Shown piece by piece: positions 1 through 12,448 of a stretch of DNA of 64,000 nt. Source of the stretch: Lepidodermella squamata. Its lineage: Eukaryota; Gastrotricha. Made by a program: the position numbers and the translations under genes. Positions within the stretch are counted from its first letter, which is position 1; each line of letters opens with the position of its first letter. Location: the NCBI GenBank assembly GCA_047495785.1, contig JBLDXI010000012.1, positions 496,001 through 560,000 on the forward strand. Reading direction: 5' to 3'. The notes under the pieces are model-generated. The model searched no databases. It saw nothing but the letters and a program-made list of their open reading frames with translations, and was not told where the DNA came from.

Positions 1-1299
1 CAGTCTCGCATGAATCCACCAAGTTGCAACGAAGCGTAGCCTACAATGTTAGGCAACGAAATTAAGCCAATAGCTGGGCCAACCAGGTCAATGCCTACAA
101 CTAGCCGAATCCCGGGGAACAAACTGACAATAATAGCCGACCAAAGAAACCCTACAATCGCGCTAGTGGCTACCATGGATGAATAGTCGGTGAAAAGAGG
201 ATAGACTGCGAATAAAATCGCGAGAAGAGCTAACGCTAATTGGTTCATGTGGTGAGGATTCATGATTTTGAAGTGTAAAACAACGCCAAGAAGAACGCGA
301 CTGATAATTTCCCCAACCCCAGAGACCGTCGTTAAAATAGCCTGGTCAAAGCGGTCTACAATGCCCCGGTCTTGGACATGGGCCTGTTGGTACATGATCC
401 AATTAATGAGAGAGGAAATTGCGGCGAAATACGCAAAGTAGAAGACAATGAGGCGCTTCGTGTTTAGGCAAGCTTTATAGCGCAGTAAAACTTGTTTGCA
501 GCAATAACAAGACTCGGCATTTGACGTAGAATCGCTGTCTTCTTGCTCTACTGTAATCACCTGCTTTTCGCTGTCAGTTTCACTTGGCGGCTCGACTCTG
601 AAATTGACGGAATAAAGAGATAAGATTATTTTACCATAGGGTTATACGGGGCTTACTGGGGCGTAACTTTATCAGGGTTGCGAAACAACGTTCCGGATAT
701 GAATAAATGAAGGTAGAAGCACGCGAGGATTAACAGCGAGCCAGATAGGCCGTAATTAGAGATAGCCAATTGCATGATAGGCGGCATAATTAGCGGGCCG
801 AACGACGCGCCGGTGAGGCCGAGCGCTGACGCGATGGCGATTTTCTTGTCGAAATACCGCGGAATCATTTGCGAACTTGGATTCAGTGTCATAGCCGAGC
901 CGAGACCGACGAGCAACCCGTACGTGCCCGTCAGATCGCCGATTGATTTGGCGAAAACCGATGAAACAGCCCCGGCGACCATGACAAACGCGCCGACGAG
1001 TACAACTGGACGCGAGCCGTATCTCTCCGCCAAAAACGAAAATATTAAGGCTGAAAAAAAAAGAAATTTTTTTAAACTTGTCTAACAATGCGTGATAAGT
1101 GCTTACAGGTAGCTGTTTCGGCGGTTCGCTGAGTAAAACTGACAATGGAAGTCATAGAATTGGTCGCATTGTACTGTTCGCGAAGGTAGACAAAGAAAAC
1201 ACCGTTTTGTTTACTAGTTCCAAAAACGCATGTTGACGTGATGAAAAGACCGAAAACGATCGCCCAACCGTAGCCGCCGTCGGGGCGAGCCGTGGTCAT
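1..1299 (-). CDS. SLC16/MCT-like transporter A (3' end cut by window)
   Basis: Major-facilitator carrier of the monocarboxylate transporter family. Family members move lactate, pyruvate or other small acids with protons, or aromatic and other solutes; the substrate here cannot be read. Exons in transcript order are 1299-1107, 1050-657 and 597 to beyond base 1, with 56 and 59 base introns whose phases agree. The family signature RPDGGYGW is at residues 5-12. A second signature, PRYFDKKIAIA, follows in the N-terminal half. The C-terminal half carries E-I-I-S-R where classical MCTs have D-x3-R in TM8. A hydrophilic loop rich in E, S and D joins the two six-helix halves, as is usual. Unlike its neighbours it has no intron directly after the GGYGW motif. 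Only the last helices are missing off the window edge. Confidence 0.9.
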
Positions 1300-1493
1300 A
1301 TCAACTCAACGATAAATACCTAAATAATAACACAAAATATCAACCAATTTCCAGCAACCGAAAAACAATTTTTAGTACCACTCCAATAAATTTTTGTTTT
1401 AAAAATAAACGATAAAAATTATTTCGGTTTCAAAGTCGGTAGGAAAGAGGGTATTGGCATTGATTGCGCAAAGAAAGAAAAACAGAAAAAAAA

Positions 1494-4400
1494 CTATGGA
1501 TCACGTTTCACAACAGGATCAGATCTGTCATTGATATGAGCAGCAGTTTTCTTATTATGATTGGAACACTTCGAGAATTTGTGAAAAATAGAATCTTCTC
1601 GTATCCATGCAATTAATTCAATGGCGGTAATGCCGAGGACCAGCATACCTGCGCATGCATAGTAAACAAAAACGAAAGAACCGGTTCGGTCACGGATGTA
1701 ACCGCTCAGTTGAACGGAGGCGTAGGCTAGGAAAACAGGTAGACATAACAGGCCGAAAGCTGGACTCGTAAGTTCAATGCCGACGACCATTCGCAGCATT
1801 GGCACGATACAGACTACAATCGACGACCAAATAGCAGCCGCGAAACCGCAGCAAATCGCAATTACCCAATAATTTCCAACGAAAGGATATAGACTTAGTA
1901 GGATTAGGAAACAAATTGAAGCAATTTGGTGCACGCGGTGAGGTGATATTATGCCAGACTGGAGAAGCATACCTGATAAAGAAATTGTTTAAGGTAGATT
2001 AAAACAGACAATTTGTACTCATTACCAAAACTCGCTCTTGAAATGAGTTCGCAAACGCCCCAGATAGCCGTGAGGGAAGCTAACTGCGTCGGATCTAGTA
2101 CGCCGCGATCTCTCGCGTAGGATTGTTGATAAGCGATAAAATTTGTCGACGCCATTGTCGCGGTCATGTACGCAAAGAAGTAAATGAAGAGGCACTTGTG
2201 CGAAAAACACTTCTTATAAATAGCTAGCATTTGACCCAGCGAGATAGGCGAAGTCTCGTTTTTGACCGGTTTACCGGTTTCAGGTTCACTGTTATCAGCG
2301 GCGTTATCGCTATTACCAGGTTTAATTTGCTGGACTTCTTTATCATTCGTGACTAAAAGTGGCTCATCGTATTGCGCCATTTTACCGCGCCTGCAAAACA
2401 AACCAGGAAAAAAATTGTCTAGGCCACACCTTTCGACCGACCATAGACTAATAATAGGAGACTGGACACTCTTGACATTGCAATAGGGCGCGCCAGCTGC
2501 ACCTACTAAAATAAAGACTGCAGCACTAAATTTAGAGCTCCAGCACTAAATATGACGTTCTTACTAATCCCATTTAACAATAAAAATGCAACTCTAACAC
2601 TAAATATACAAAGCCACCACCTAATTCAAGGAATGTCATCTTGCCTCTCTAGCGAGGCTTAACCCTTTCACGGCGGGAAGAACGATTTCGGAAGTTCGGC
2701 TTTGCTAATTCACAGTTCCATCAAACTGACGAATTCTTCCATCATATTTTAACATTTCAAACTGATGCACGTTTTTCTTACGTTTTTTCATCTAAATAAG
2801 TTTTGATATCTTTATCCATCTTTTTTCATCTAACCAGACTGGAAAACGCAGTACGGGTCTAAATTAACCCTTCATACAATCAGGATCGGGGCTAAACTTG
2901 TTTTTTTTATTTTAGTAGCTAGGTCTAATGAGTTTTATCCCATTTTACGCATCCCAGCCGCCGGGTAGACTTTATAGTTGATTTTTTCGCTCTGGTCCCG
3001 GATCAAGCCATTTTAGCAGTGATTGAGCGGCTCTCATCGAATCTCTCTCGGCAAAGCATTTAAATTGGCAAAATTAGGGGTGGAACTTGACAGGAACATC
3101 CCAGGACATTGGGACAATACTTAGGAGGAATAATTCCAACTTTAAAGCGAAAAAAAATGATTTTACCTGAGTTATTGAAGGGTCGAATCCCTGGTTAGAT
3201 GCAAAAGATATTTTCCGAATTACACGAAAATTTCCAAAATTATCAATTTTCAGGACAAAATTCTGGTTAGATGAAAAAGACACAGCCCTGATTCCTTCCT
3301 TAATTTGCTGGAAAATTAAAAAATTCGATTTTTTTGCTTGGCTGAAAAAAATTCCGCCGTGAAAGGCTTAACTGTTAAGCCTTTCACAGCAGGAATAGGC
3401 CGTGAATGCTGATATTTAGTGCTGGAACTAAGATATAGGTGCCGAAATGATTTAGTGAGAGCGGTTTGCAAATTAGGTAGCGCACCCTCAAATTTAGTGC
3501 TGGAACATCATTTTAGGTGGTGCACTTATTTATACCCATTGCGCAATACTGCCGAAATTATTCAAATTTTCAAATCAAAATTCCTCCTTGAGCACATTTT
3601 CAAGGAAATTTACGAATTTTAATATCCAGGCGTAGCAACGACAATTTTCATCGGCTGTAGAGGAGCCGTGGTCATAAAGGGCAGTAGCTCATGCTCTATT
3701 CAACCATATAAATTTTAAAGCTGTATCGTGATATTTCACCAAAATTCACCGCTTTAAAAACTTTGAGAGCCTGCATCGCAATTTGCCCTACCTCAGATTC
3801 CAGAATGGTACTAATGATGATTTCGGCAGTATTAATTATGCGTGAGAGTCCAGACTATTATTATTTGTCTATGCGACCAATAAAAACTCACCGATGAAAA
3901 AACGAAGGAGGTCGCATGAGAACCGCTGCGATGAAGACGTGCATGTAAGCTGCGGCCAGCACGATAAAAGACCCTCTTAGACCGTATTCTAAAACTGCGA
4001 ATTCAATCATGAACGGGAAAAGCAACGGGCCGACTGAACCGCCGCAAAACGCAAAAGCCGATGCCATCGCCAATTTTTTGTCGAAATACTTCGGAAGCAT
4101 TTGGGCACCCGGGTATGCTGTCATCGAGGACCCAAGGCCGACCAATACGCCAAATGTTAAAGTGAGTTCAAATATCGAAGTAGCAAAGGCCGACGCTAGA
4201 GCTCCGGCGACAAAGACAACGCCACCCATCAACATAATAGGCCTACTTCCATACCGCTCAGCCAGAAATGAGAAAATCAGTGCTGAAAAAAATCAAATTT
4301 TACGTTATTCAAGATGCATCAATCCTGCATACCTGTGGCTGTTTCTGTCAGCCGCTGAGAAAGTGATATCGTTGCAGTTTCAGCATAAGTTGCGTTGAAT

Positions 4401-4576
4401 GCGTCTTTAAAGTAAACAAATAACACGCCGCTTGTCTTTGATGTGCCGAAAACACAGATGCCGATAAGAAATTGAGCTGGAAAACACGATCATTATGTGA
4501 GGTTGAATTCTAACAGAATTTAGTATATACCAGCGACAATAGCCCAACCGTATCCGCCGTCTAGCCGCTCATGCAT
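1494..4576 (-). CDS. SLC16/MCT-like transporter B
   Basis: Monocarboxylate-transporter-type MFS carrier, 474 residues. Exons are 4576-4531, 4476-4333, 4282-3892, 2390-2026 and 1972-1494; they sum to 1425 bases with consistent phases. The start gives MHERLDGGYGW, so the family motif is almost at the N-terminus. Exon 2 is 144 bases, exactly the size of the matching exon in transporters C and D. P-K-Y-F-D-K-K lies in the N-half and E-L-I-S-R in TM8. The intron between exons 3 and 4 is about 1.5 kb, against about 50 bases for the others, because a repeat element occupies 2497-3528. Exon 3 ends with two bases of a codon and exon 4 supplies the third, so the long intron joins two halves of one gene. 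Substrate unknown. Confidence 0.88.
2497..3528. repeat. Repeat element with complex inverted termini inside an MCT intron
   Basis: The two ends are inverted copies. Left: a TGCACC..C-TAAAAT stretch, then CAGCACTAAATTT at 2521-2533 and CCAGCACTAAATAT at 2540-2553. Right (reverse complement): the same words at 3490-3503 and 3412-3425, ending in AGGTGGTGCA near 3526. Further in, CCCTTTCACGGCGGGA (about 2661-2678) recurs inverted at 3352-3370. A near-perfect hairpin, GTGAAAGGCTTAAC against TTAAGCCTTTCAC, sits at 3358-3388. No coding capacity was seen. It looks like a non-autonomous DNA transposon or a composite repeat. The exact ends and any target-site duplication are uncertain. Confidence 0.6.
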
Positions 4577-4920
4577 TTAGGCCTGGTTATATTTTAACCG
4601 ATCTAGCGATTACAAAAACAAACAGTTTCTCAAGGGTTTTATTTGAACGCTCACTCCAAGTGTTTTTATAAAACTCTGTTTGAAGCGAAATAAGCATTTT
4701 ACAACTCTGAAAGCAAGAATCTCGACCAATGAAGGCAATGAATTTGAGAGATGATCGCGAGATAGGCCTCTCTTATTCAATAAAATTTCGTATAAATGTA
4801 AGAAAAAACAATTCTGTTAAAGCTTGAGATGTTTAATGATAAAATCATCTTTGAGCAAGAATTATAAGCAATTAGAATTGAGACAGGAAATCACAAATTT
4901 GAGCAATGTCACAATTAAAT

Positions 4921-7542
4921 TTAGATGTGGTCACTGTCGAAGCTGGACGGGGCAGACTGCTCGGATTGGCCTCTTTGCAACATTTCAATTACTTCGTCGG
5001 TAAATGATTTCGGATTTTTCTTTTGCAGGCCGGGAACTTGAAGCAAATTTTTGTCGGCATTTGAAGGTTCAGCTTTAGAAAAGGACTCCGATGTTACATG
5101 GCTACCATTGTGGTTGCTGAGCAAAGTCTCGGTGACAATTGCACCTTCGTGTTCCACGTCAGGCACGTCTTTTTCCGAACAGAAGAAGCACGCCCAAAAA
5201 GGCAAGTGCTGGTGATGGGATAAAAAGCCGATGAACTGGAAATTGATCGTGGAGATCAACAGAGCGATTGCAGCCATGTAAAACGCGGGTACAAAACTTC
5301 CGGTGTAATCGCGAATCGCACCGCCAATTTGAACTGAAACGATGCCAAGTCCTACCGGGATGACCATTAGGCCTTGGCCTAGAGCAGCCATGTCAATGCC
5401 CAAAAATTCCTTCAAATTCGGCATCGAGGTTACGACGTTGATTGAAAACACTGATGCAACAAAACAGTTGTACAAGACAAGAACCGGAAATGAGGTCATG
5501 AATGGGTAGGTGAAAATCGCTAGAGCCATTAACGTGCAGGCAATTTGGTTCCAACGGTAGACTTCCATCCAATTTCGTCCGATAATAAAACCAAGTGAAA
5601 GACGACTAGCCAATTCAGCAAAGCTGCTGGCTACAATCAAGAGGATCTGTCTGAAGCTGTCATTATAGCCGACGTCGTGAATATAAGCTTGTTGAAAAAT
5701 GACCCAGAGAGACATGCCGAACGAATGCAGAAAATTTGAGAACGCCAGCATCAAGAAAAGTCTATCGCGCACAATCGTTCGGTATTTCTCGATGAGAGCT
5801 CGAAATATGCTCGGGCTTTCATATTTCGTCACATCGTCGTCCTCAATCTGATGATCAGACGATTCAGAGTTATCAATCGTAGAAGGCGGCGTAGGTTGAG
5901 CAAACGCGGGAGGAATGCCAACAACTGAAGTAGCTCTGGAATCCATTAATCGGGAGGTTCTTCTCAATGCGGATTTTGAGCCCAATTGAGAGTGCATGTG
6001 ATTGAACGGAACGATGCTTAGCTGCCGGTTAATCGCTGCTACGTGTTTTGAACCAGCCATGGACATGTTGTCCATGATGGCAAAACTAACAGCCAAGTTC
6101 TCAACCGCAGCGACACTAGTAACCGATCCTACAGAAAGTTGACTTTTCAAACGGCGCATACGCAGGTTCTCAGTAGTAGTAGAAATGTGACGATGCGGTT
6201 TGTCGTAATTTGTCACTTCTTGGCCCTAAAACACATGCAACAATAAATAAGGAATGGGAAATATTGAAATACCAACCTCGTGAACAATTTCCGACGACGT
6301 GGATTGTAGTTTCACCGTTTTACGGCGTTTCCCAACGCTAGTTGGCGAGGCCATCGCGGAAGCTGAGGTTGCTAGCGCTGGTCGAGGATATGTTTGGAAA
6401 CCAGTAAGAGTTGCATCGTCGATAGATTCGTTCCTCCTGATTGATTCATTTTCGCCTGTAGGTTCCGAACTATTAGTATGTTCATTGCCCATACAACTGC
6501 ATGATGACGTTTTGTGAAAACACTGACTAACACTTCGACAAGGGCTGGTTTACGGAAGAGAAATGAAAGTTGGTCATATTTCGAAGCGGCAAAACAATTC
6601 TTACCATTGATGATCAGCATTTTGCAAGTCTTGCTCGTCCTCTTCAAGAATAACATTGGGATCAGCCAATGCTTCGATGTCATCTTCAGGTATTTCTACG
6701 GGCAGGTAGAGCGGACGCAAAAGGGCAGCGGCGATAAAGACGTGCAATAAAACAGCAGCAACAATGAAAAAAGCGCCACTGAGACCATACCACTCGACGG
6801 CCACAGACAAAATATAAGGAACAGTTAAAGATCCCACTGGAGTGCCACAGTAAATGAGGGCAGTGGCAATTACTAAGCGTTTTTCGAAGTAACGCGGAAG
6901 CATTTGAACAGCAGGATAATTGATCATTGAAAATGCCATGCCACATATAACGCCATAAGTTAGCGTGATAACGAAAATATTAGGGGCAAATGCAGACAGC
7001 ACCGCGCCAATAGTCACTGTGATGGCGCCACAAAAGACAATAATTCTCGACCCGTACCTTTCAGCCAGAATGCTCCAGATTAACGCTGTATTAATGAGGC
7101 ATGAGGCACGAGTTAAGATTTTTCTATCTGCTAATCTTACCAGTGATTGTTTCCGATATTTTTTGAACGAAGGTGATAGATGAAGTAGCCGAATTGGAAG
7201 CCCCGAACTTCTCCAAGAAGTAAACAAAAAACAATCCATTAGCTTTTGTTGTTCCAGCAACGCAGACATAACACAGAAACGTTGCTGAAAACAGAAAATT
7301 CATTACGTAACTAGTTATGATATTGCGGCTTTAAAAATAAGATTTCTCATAGATCCCAAAAACTTGAAGAAGAAACTTCAGGATATGAAAGATTTGAAAC
7401 GAATTTGCATACAAAATGTCCCAAAATCTTGCCTAATTTATAGAAGACCGCGATAAAACCTACCGAATACGATTGCCCATCCATAGCCACCATCCGGCCG
7501 CACATAAGAGCGCGGCGCTATCGCGCAAGGATTAGATTTCAT
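4921..7542 (-). CDS. SLC16/MCT-like transporter C (long central loop)
   Basis: Monocarboxylate-transporter-type carrier, 742 residues, about 250 longer than most MCTs. Exons are 7542-7464, 7284-7141, 7085-6605, 6496-6277 and 6225-4921; they sum to 2229 bases. R-P-D-G-G-Y-G-W is at residues 15-22, PRYFEKR in the N-half and E-L-A-S-R in TM8. The extra length is a hydrophilic loop between TM6 and TM7 (roughly residues 230-450), rich in Ser, Thr, Asn and Glu, plus a roughly 90-residue polar C-terminal tail. The donor after exon 4 is GTTGGT, less canonical but required to keep frame. Closest local relative is transporter D: both have I-G-x-Y-R-x-x-V-x-D before TM7 and L-W-x-x-F-Q-Q-A-Y. Promoter space is shared with D in divergent orientation. 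Confidence 0.88.
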
Positions 7543-8126
7543 GTTAAATCACGTCCTATCTGATGTGCAATTGATTAATACTAGCAATAAAACCCGCATT
7601 TAGGTCATGAAGAACATAAGAAAGCTGACAGATAACTATTCATCAATTCACCAAGCCACATATACAACGACAGCAGACGTACAGCATACCGATATTAGGT
7701 TTAGGCGATCGGTCTTGCGGTCAAAGGGCGAAGTAGCGGAACCGCATCAACCGTAGACTGAACACCCGTTGCCACCCAAGCACACTTTTGTGAAAAAGAT
7801 ATATTTATTCAAACAAATCATAGCATGTTAAAATTAAAAGTCTAACGCGCTTTTCATAAAAATTACCATGTTTGCAAAATAATACTTGCGAAGAATTAAT
7901 GGAATTGCGCGCGAAAATAAACCACGATCGTCGTGGATGATGAAACCTGGACGAAAAGGTCGGCTCTATCTTCCTGTTAAACGTCGAAGGTGTGTTTTGA
8001 CGGTGCATTTGTTTGCCACCTAAAATCCTCCCTGAATCATCTCGAACGATTTTAATCCGATCTTTAGGTGGAACCGATTGACCGACTGATTTATTAAGTA
8101 TATATTGCTCGTCTGAATCCGTATTC
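7543..8126. promoter_or_regulatory. Divergent intergenic spacer between transporters C and D
   Basis: 584 bases separate the start codons of two divergently transcribed SLC16 paralogues, so both 5' regions and promoters should lie here. No clear TATA box stands out. A minus-strand open frame of 107 codons covers 7805-8128, but it begins on the complement of transporter D's own start codon and resembles no protein I know, so it is not annotated as a gene. Confidence 0.5.
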
Positions 8127-10107
8127 ATGAGTACGCAGCAGTCGAATGAGAAAGATTTCCTGAATCAACGTGCTCGACTTGACGGCGGTTATGGTTGGTG
8201 CGTCGTGTTTGGTGAGTTGTTACTTACCGTCTTCAGCTGTGGAGATTCTGTTTCTTTAGCAATTTTCACATGTCTGGTGTGCGTTAATGGCTTGCAGAAA
8301 GCGAATGGACTCTACTTTATCTTCTTTATGGATCGGTTCGATGCATCTGCATCCTGTGTCTCGGCAGTTCTACTTGCTCAAAAATTGGCGGAGCTGGCCA
8401 CAGGTACTTCTTTTTACTCATGTTCCCTGCAGTTAAGTCGATTTGCATTCAGCTCTTCTGTGGAGCATACTAGCCGAGAGATACGGGTCTCGTTTGATCG
8501 TGTCATGTGGTGGAGCTCTCGCTACTGTTGGCTTGGTATCTACTGCCTATGTTGATTCAATATTAGCGCTAACAATAACATACGGCTTATTATGCGGTTT
8601 GTTCTTACTTGCTGCCGTTTTCTATCACACATGGCTGCATTTGAATTATCAGGAATGGCATTTCCCATGATCGTTTTTCCAGCATTACAAGTTCTTCCTC
8701 GCTATTTCGATAAGCGCCTTGTGATGGCTTCAGCAATTATTTTCTGCGGACAGTCTCTCGGTTCCATCGCTGTTCCTGCTTTAGTGAGCATAGCTGTTCC
8801 TTTTTACGGATTGAATGAATCCTTCATCATTATTGCTGCGCTATTCATGCACGTCTTTGTTGCTGCTGCATTGCTGCGACCTATTGGTCTGAACCGGCAA
8901 GAAATGATATCTACTTCCGAACGAGTGCTACCAAAAGTTATTTCTGTGAACAAAGATGCCTTTCCCGAAAAGCAAGATACTAACCAGAAGAGGTTTTACT
9001 CGCGGTGAAGTGCCTTCTCGCATGATTCTTTGTTATTTAATTTTCAGTTATTTTCGGAATTTGAGTATTCATGATCAAACTTCTTCGCCCGCTCGCAGAT
9101 CTGCCACAAATGAACTTCAACTTACCCCTCATAGCATGCATAAGACCTTGGGACTTCGTTCAATTTCCAGAATTCTATCTGAAGTGAGAATTCAACTGTG
9201 TTATCATTAAATCTGATACAATTATCTGTAGATCGCAGTCGAATTAACCACTGATCGTGACTTGAGTAATTTATCGGTCGCATGCTTGTCAACTGGAATA
9301 CCTGCCCCCGCTCCTCCCATAGCTCCGTCAGTACCAGAATTGCTTGAAGCCGAAATTTCCATTGTGCGCCAACGCAACGATCTGAACGCGTTTCAAATTG
9401 TCATAGGGAAGTATCGAGATGTCGTTTGTGACAAAATGTTCCTGTTATTATCGCTATCAACTTTCATTCACTCTTTCACCATGTCTCTATGGGGCACCTT
9501 TCAGCAGGCATACGCCAAAGATGTCGGTTTCGGTGCCGATAATCTCCAACTGTTTCTAATCGTCATCAGCAGTTGCGCGGAACTTGCCAGCAGGCTCGTA
9601 TTCGGTGTCATTATAAGCCGAAACTGGCTTCAATCATACCAATGGAATCAGCTGACTTGCGTGTTCACCGGGATACTTATATTCACCTACCCGTTTGTGT
9701 CGTCTTTCACAGCCTTGGTGGCTATTAACTGCCTGGTGGCTGCCATATTTTCGATTGCCGTTGTCACAACGATGCAGAACTTTTCAGTATTTTTAGGCCT
9801 TGAAAAGGCGCCTATTGGCCTAGGGTTGATGGTTGTGCCCAATGGTCTGGGAATGATGTCAGTTCAGATCGGCAGTGCTTTGCGCGATGCTACTGGAAGC
9901 TATCATGGGGCCTTTTACATGGCTGCATCTGTATTGCTGTTAAGCGCAGTCAATTTCCAAGTGCTACATCTCTGTCACTCGAAACGAAATTCGAAAGCGG
10001 CTAAACCGCCGGAAGCCGGCGTGACTACGAACGAAAACGTTCGCTTTACTGATAAAATAATTGCAACTCTTCGTGAGTCACAGAATGAATCTGCCGGCGA
10101 AATTTAG
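8127..10107 (+). CDS. SLC16/MCT-like transporter D
   Basis: Monocarboxylate-transporter-type carrier, 561 residues. Exons are 8127-8211, 8260-8403, 8453-8596, 8653-9004, 9099-9183 and 9232-10107 (1686 bases, phases consistent). The N-terminus carries R-L-D-G-G-Y-G-W, then P-R-Y-F-D-K-R and, in TM8, A-E-L-A-S-R. Exon 2 is again 144 bases. It has one more intron than B or C, in the T-Y-G-L-L-C-G segment of TM4, so that intron was gained here or lost in its relatives. The central loop is shorter than in C and less acidic. It is the only family member in this window on the plus strand, about 210 bases upstream of PPIH and transcribed in the same direction. Confidence 0.88.
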
Positions 10108-10315
10108 CTTGCCACGATGCTGTAGAGGCAAGTTTCCGGAGGTATTCTGATTTGAGGTTTTAAACTTTGCTCTTTTTTGTAAATCTGCAATTGTGATATT
10201 TCAGGCTCTAGATCTTTCGGCTATCTATTTATTTGTTGATGTTCTAGCTTTACATTTGTAATATTTATGTGTAATATTTTTAAATTTTGCTCATGATCAA
10301 TAGACATTTAAAAAG

Positions 10316-10905
10316 ATGGCTGAAATTGGAGATAAGCCGAACCCTAACAATCCAATTGTTTTCTTTGATGTGGCTATTGGCGGCTCTGATGTCGGTCGCA
10401 TAAAAATGGAGCTTTTTGCCAATGTTGTTCCAAAAACAGCTGAAAATTTCCGCCAATTTTGCACCGGTGAATATCGAAAGGATGGCGTACCTCAGGGCTA
10501 CAAAGGCGTTACGTTTCATCGTATCATCAAGGTATTTGAAAAAAACATTCAAGTAAAATATTTTAAGCTCGAATTTCGTAGGATTTCATGATTCAAGGCG
10601 GGGACTTCATTCATCATGATGGAACTGGTGTATCTAGCATTTACGGCGGTCCGTTTTACGATGAAAATTTTACGCTGAAACACACTGGCCCTGGAATTTT
10701 ATCGATGGCCAACAGCGGCAAAAACACTAATGGTTGCCAGTTTTTCATTACCTGCACCAAGTGCGAATTTTTAGATGCAAAGCACGTCGTATTCGGCCGT
10801 GTCATCGAAGGTCTAATAGTCGTGAGAAAAATCGAGAATGTTCCCACCGGTCCAAACAATCGGCCTAAACTCCCTGTCATAATAAGTCAATGTGGTGAAC
10901 TGTGA
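10316..10905 (+). CDS. PPIH: Cyclophilin H, spliceosomal peptidyl-prolyl isomerase
   Basis: Peptidyl-prolyl cis-trans isomerase of the cyclophilin H (USA-CYP) type. In animals it binds PRPF4 in the U4/U6.U5 tri-snRNP. Exons 10316-10531 and 10582-10905 (phase 0 intron of 50 bases) give 179 residues, against 177 in human. Family hallmarks in order: [27 protein letters not shown] (the Arg-Lys-Asp insertion typical of PPIH), catalytic [21 protein letters not shown], and the C-terminal [16 protein letters not shown]. All active-site residues I can place are present. The stop is only 90 bases before the MPI start, and I see no AATAAA between them. Confidence 0.95.
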
Positions 10906-10995
10906 TTTCATTCCGTTTTCTGCTTCAATTTTTAAATAGTTTCCGTTGAAATTTTTTGTATTTTTCGTATTTAGATTTCTTATTACTTGAATATT

Positions 10996-12235
10996 ATGGC
11001 GTCTCAAACGATCGCCCCCTTAATATGCGGCATTCAGAATTACGCATGGGGTAAAAATGGGAATGACGGCGAGGTTGCTCAACTCGGCGTTGCTGGTGGC
11101 CATTTGAAGGAAACATCTGATAGCAAGCCGTACGCTGAATTGTGGATGGGCTCGCATCCGAGCTGCCCATCTAAATTCACCGATGGAAAATTATTAGAAT
11201 CTTGGCTTAAAGAAAACGGTTCGTCGAACGGCCAGTTGACCTATTTATTCAAAGTTCTGTCCGTTCGCACTGCTCTATCTGTGCAAGTTCATCCAAATAA
11301 GGAGGAAGCAGTGAAATTGCACGCGGCCAGGCCGGATTTGTACCCTGATCCGAACCATAAGCCTGAAATGGCTATTGCGCTCACACCGTTTGAAATGATG
11401 GCATTTTTCCGCCCAGCGAAGCGAGTCGCGGAATTCTGCCGTAAATACAGGCCGTTGGCTGGCCTTTTGGGCGCAGAGGCGGTTGCTGGTCTGGAAACAT
11501 CAAGCGATGCCAGCGCGGCTCTTAAAACTGCCTATTCCACTCTCTTCAAGGCTACGGACGATGCGGTGAAATCGGCCTTGAAAGAGCTGATTGCGAATAT
11601 CAGCGTCGCTGGTCGCAGTCTTAGTAAGTTTTTCATTAAGCTGCATTTTCTTAAACTTCGAATTTGTTATCTCAGCTCCTGAGGAGGATCTATTTTTGCG
11701 CTTGAATCAACAATATCCCGGCGATGTTGGATGTTTCAGTCCGTTTTTCCTGAATTACATTACCCTTAAGCCCGGCGAAGCGATTTTCTTGGAGGCCAAC
11801 ATGCCACACGCTTACATTTTCGGTGATTGTATGGAGTGCATGGCGTGCAGTGACAACGTCATCCGTGCAGGGTTGACCCCGAAGTACAAGGACATTGAAG
11901 CGCTGTTGACGCATGTCAACTACAGCCTGCAGGTCGATGGACCTGGTAAACTGTGCCAACCAAGCCCTGTCAAACCGGGTGATGAATCTGTCGTTGAATT
12001 TGTTCCGCCTGTTTCCGATTTCAAAATTGTCCGTTTCGAAGCAAAAGCTAATGGCAAAGTTACGATTGGCCCGTTCAAGTCTCATGCCATTTTCGTCGTT
12101 ATTAACGGCGCGGCTAATATTGCGGGACACGGCTCAGTCAAGCGCGGGTCGGTTTATTTTGTATCTGCTGGAAGCGAGGTTGCTTTTGAAGCAACGGAAG
12201 ATTTCGCTGGATTCGCCGCTCTCAGCAATGATTAA
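10996..12235 (+). CDS. MPI: Mannose-6-phosphate isomerase, type I
   Basis: Zinc-dependent cytosolic isomerase interconverting fructose-6-phosphate and mannose-6-phosphate, the entry point to GDP-mannose and protein glycosylation. Exons 10996-11623 and 11676-12235 give 395 residues (human 423). Motifs: QNYAWGK near the N-terminus, A-E-L-W-M-G-S-H-P, the metal-site stretch S-V-Q-V-H-P-N-K, K-P-E-M-A-I-A-L, then YPGDVG, L-K-P-G-E-A-I-F-L-E, P-H-A-Y and the signature C-M-A-C-S-D-N-V-I-R-A-G-L-T-P-K. The ATG at 10996 is chosen because the family N-terminus aligns directly after it. A polyadenylation signal AATAAA lies at 12242-12247, seven bases past the stop. Confidence 0.96.
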
Positions 12236-12448
12236 GCTGAGAATAAAAATTGCGAACTCAATATAATGAACTACATGTACTAACTTATGAATTAAACAGT
12301 GTGAATTTTCCGGTTACCGGTCACAAATATTTACCTGATATTTTTTCGAAAATTTAATTGTTATGAGGTATATAACCATCCCGTTCTTCCACTGAATGAA
12401 AGTGCTAAAATGATGTTTTTATTTTCTACTAGATTATTTTTATCTATA

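Noticed and set aside
3175-3195. tRNA T-arm-like word GGGTCGAATCCC
   Set aside because: Loop size and flanks do not fit a T-arm and no acceptor or anticodon arm is nearby; it is inside the repeat element.
7805-8128. 107-codon minus-strand frame ending at transporter D's start
   Set aside because: It begins on the reverse complement of the transporter D start codon, lies in promoter space and has no similarity or splice partners.
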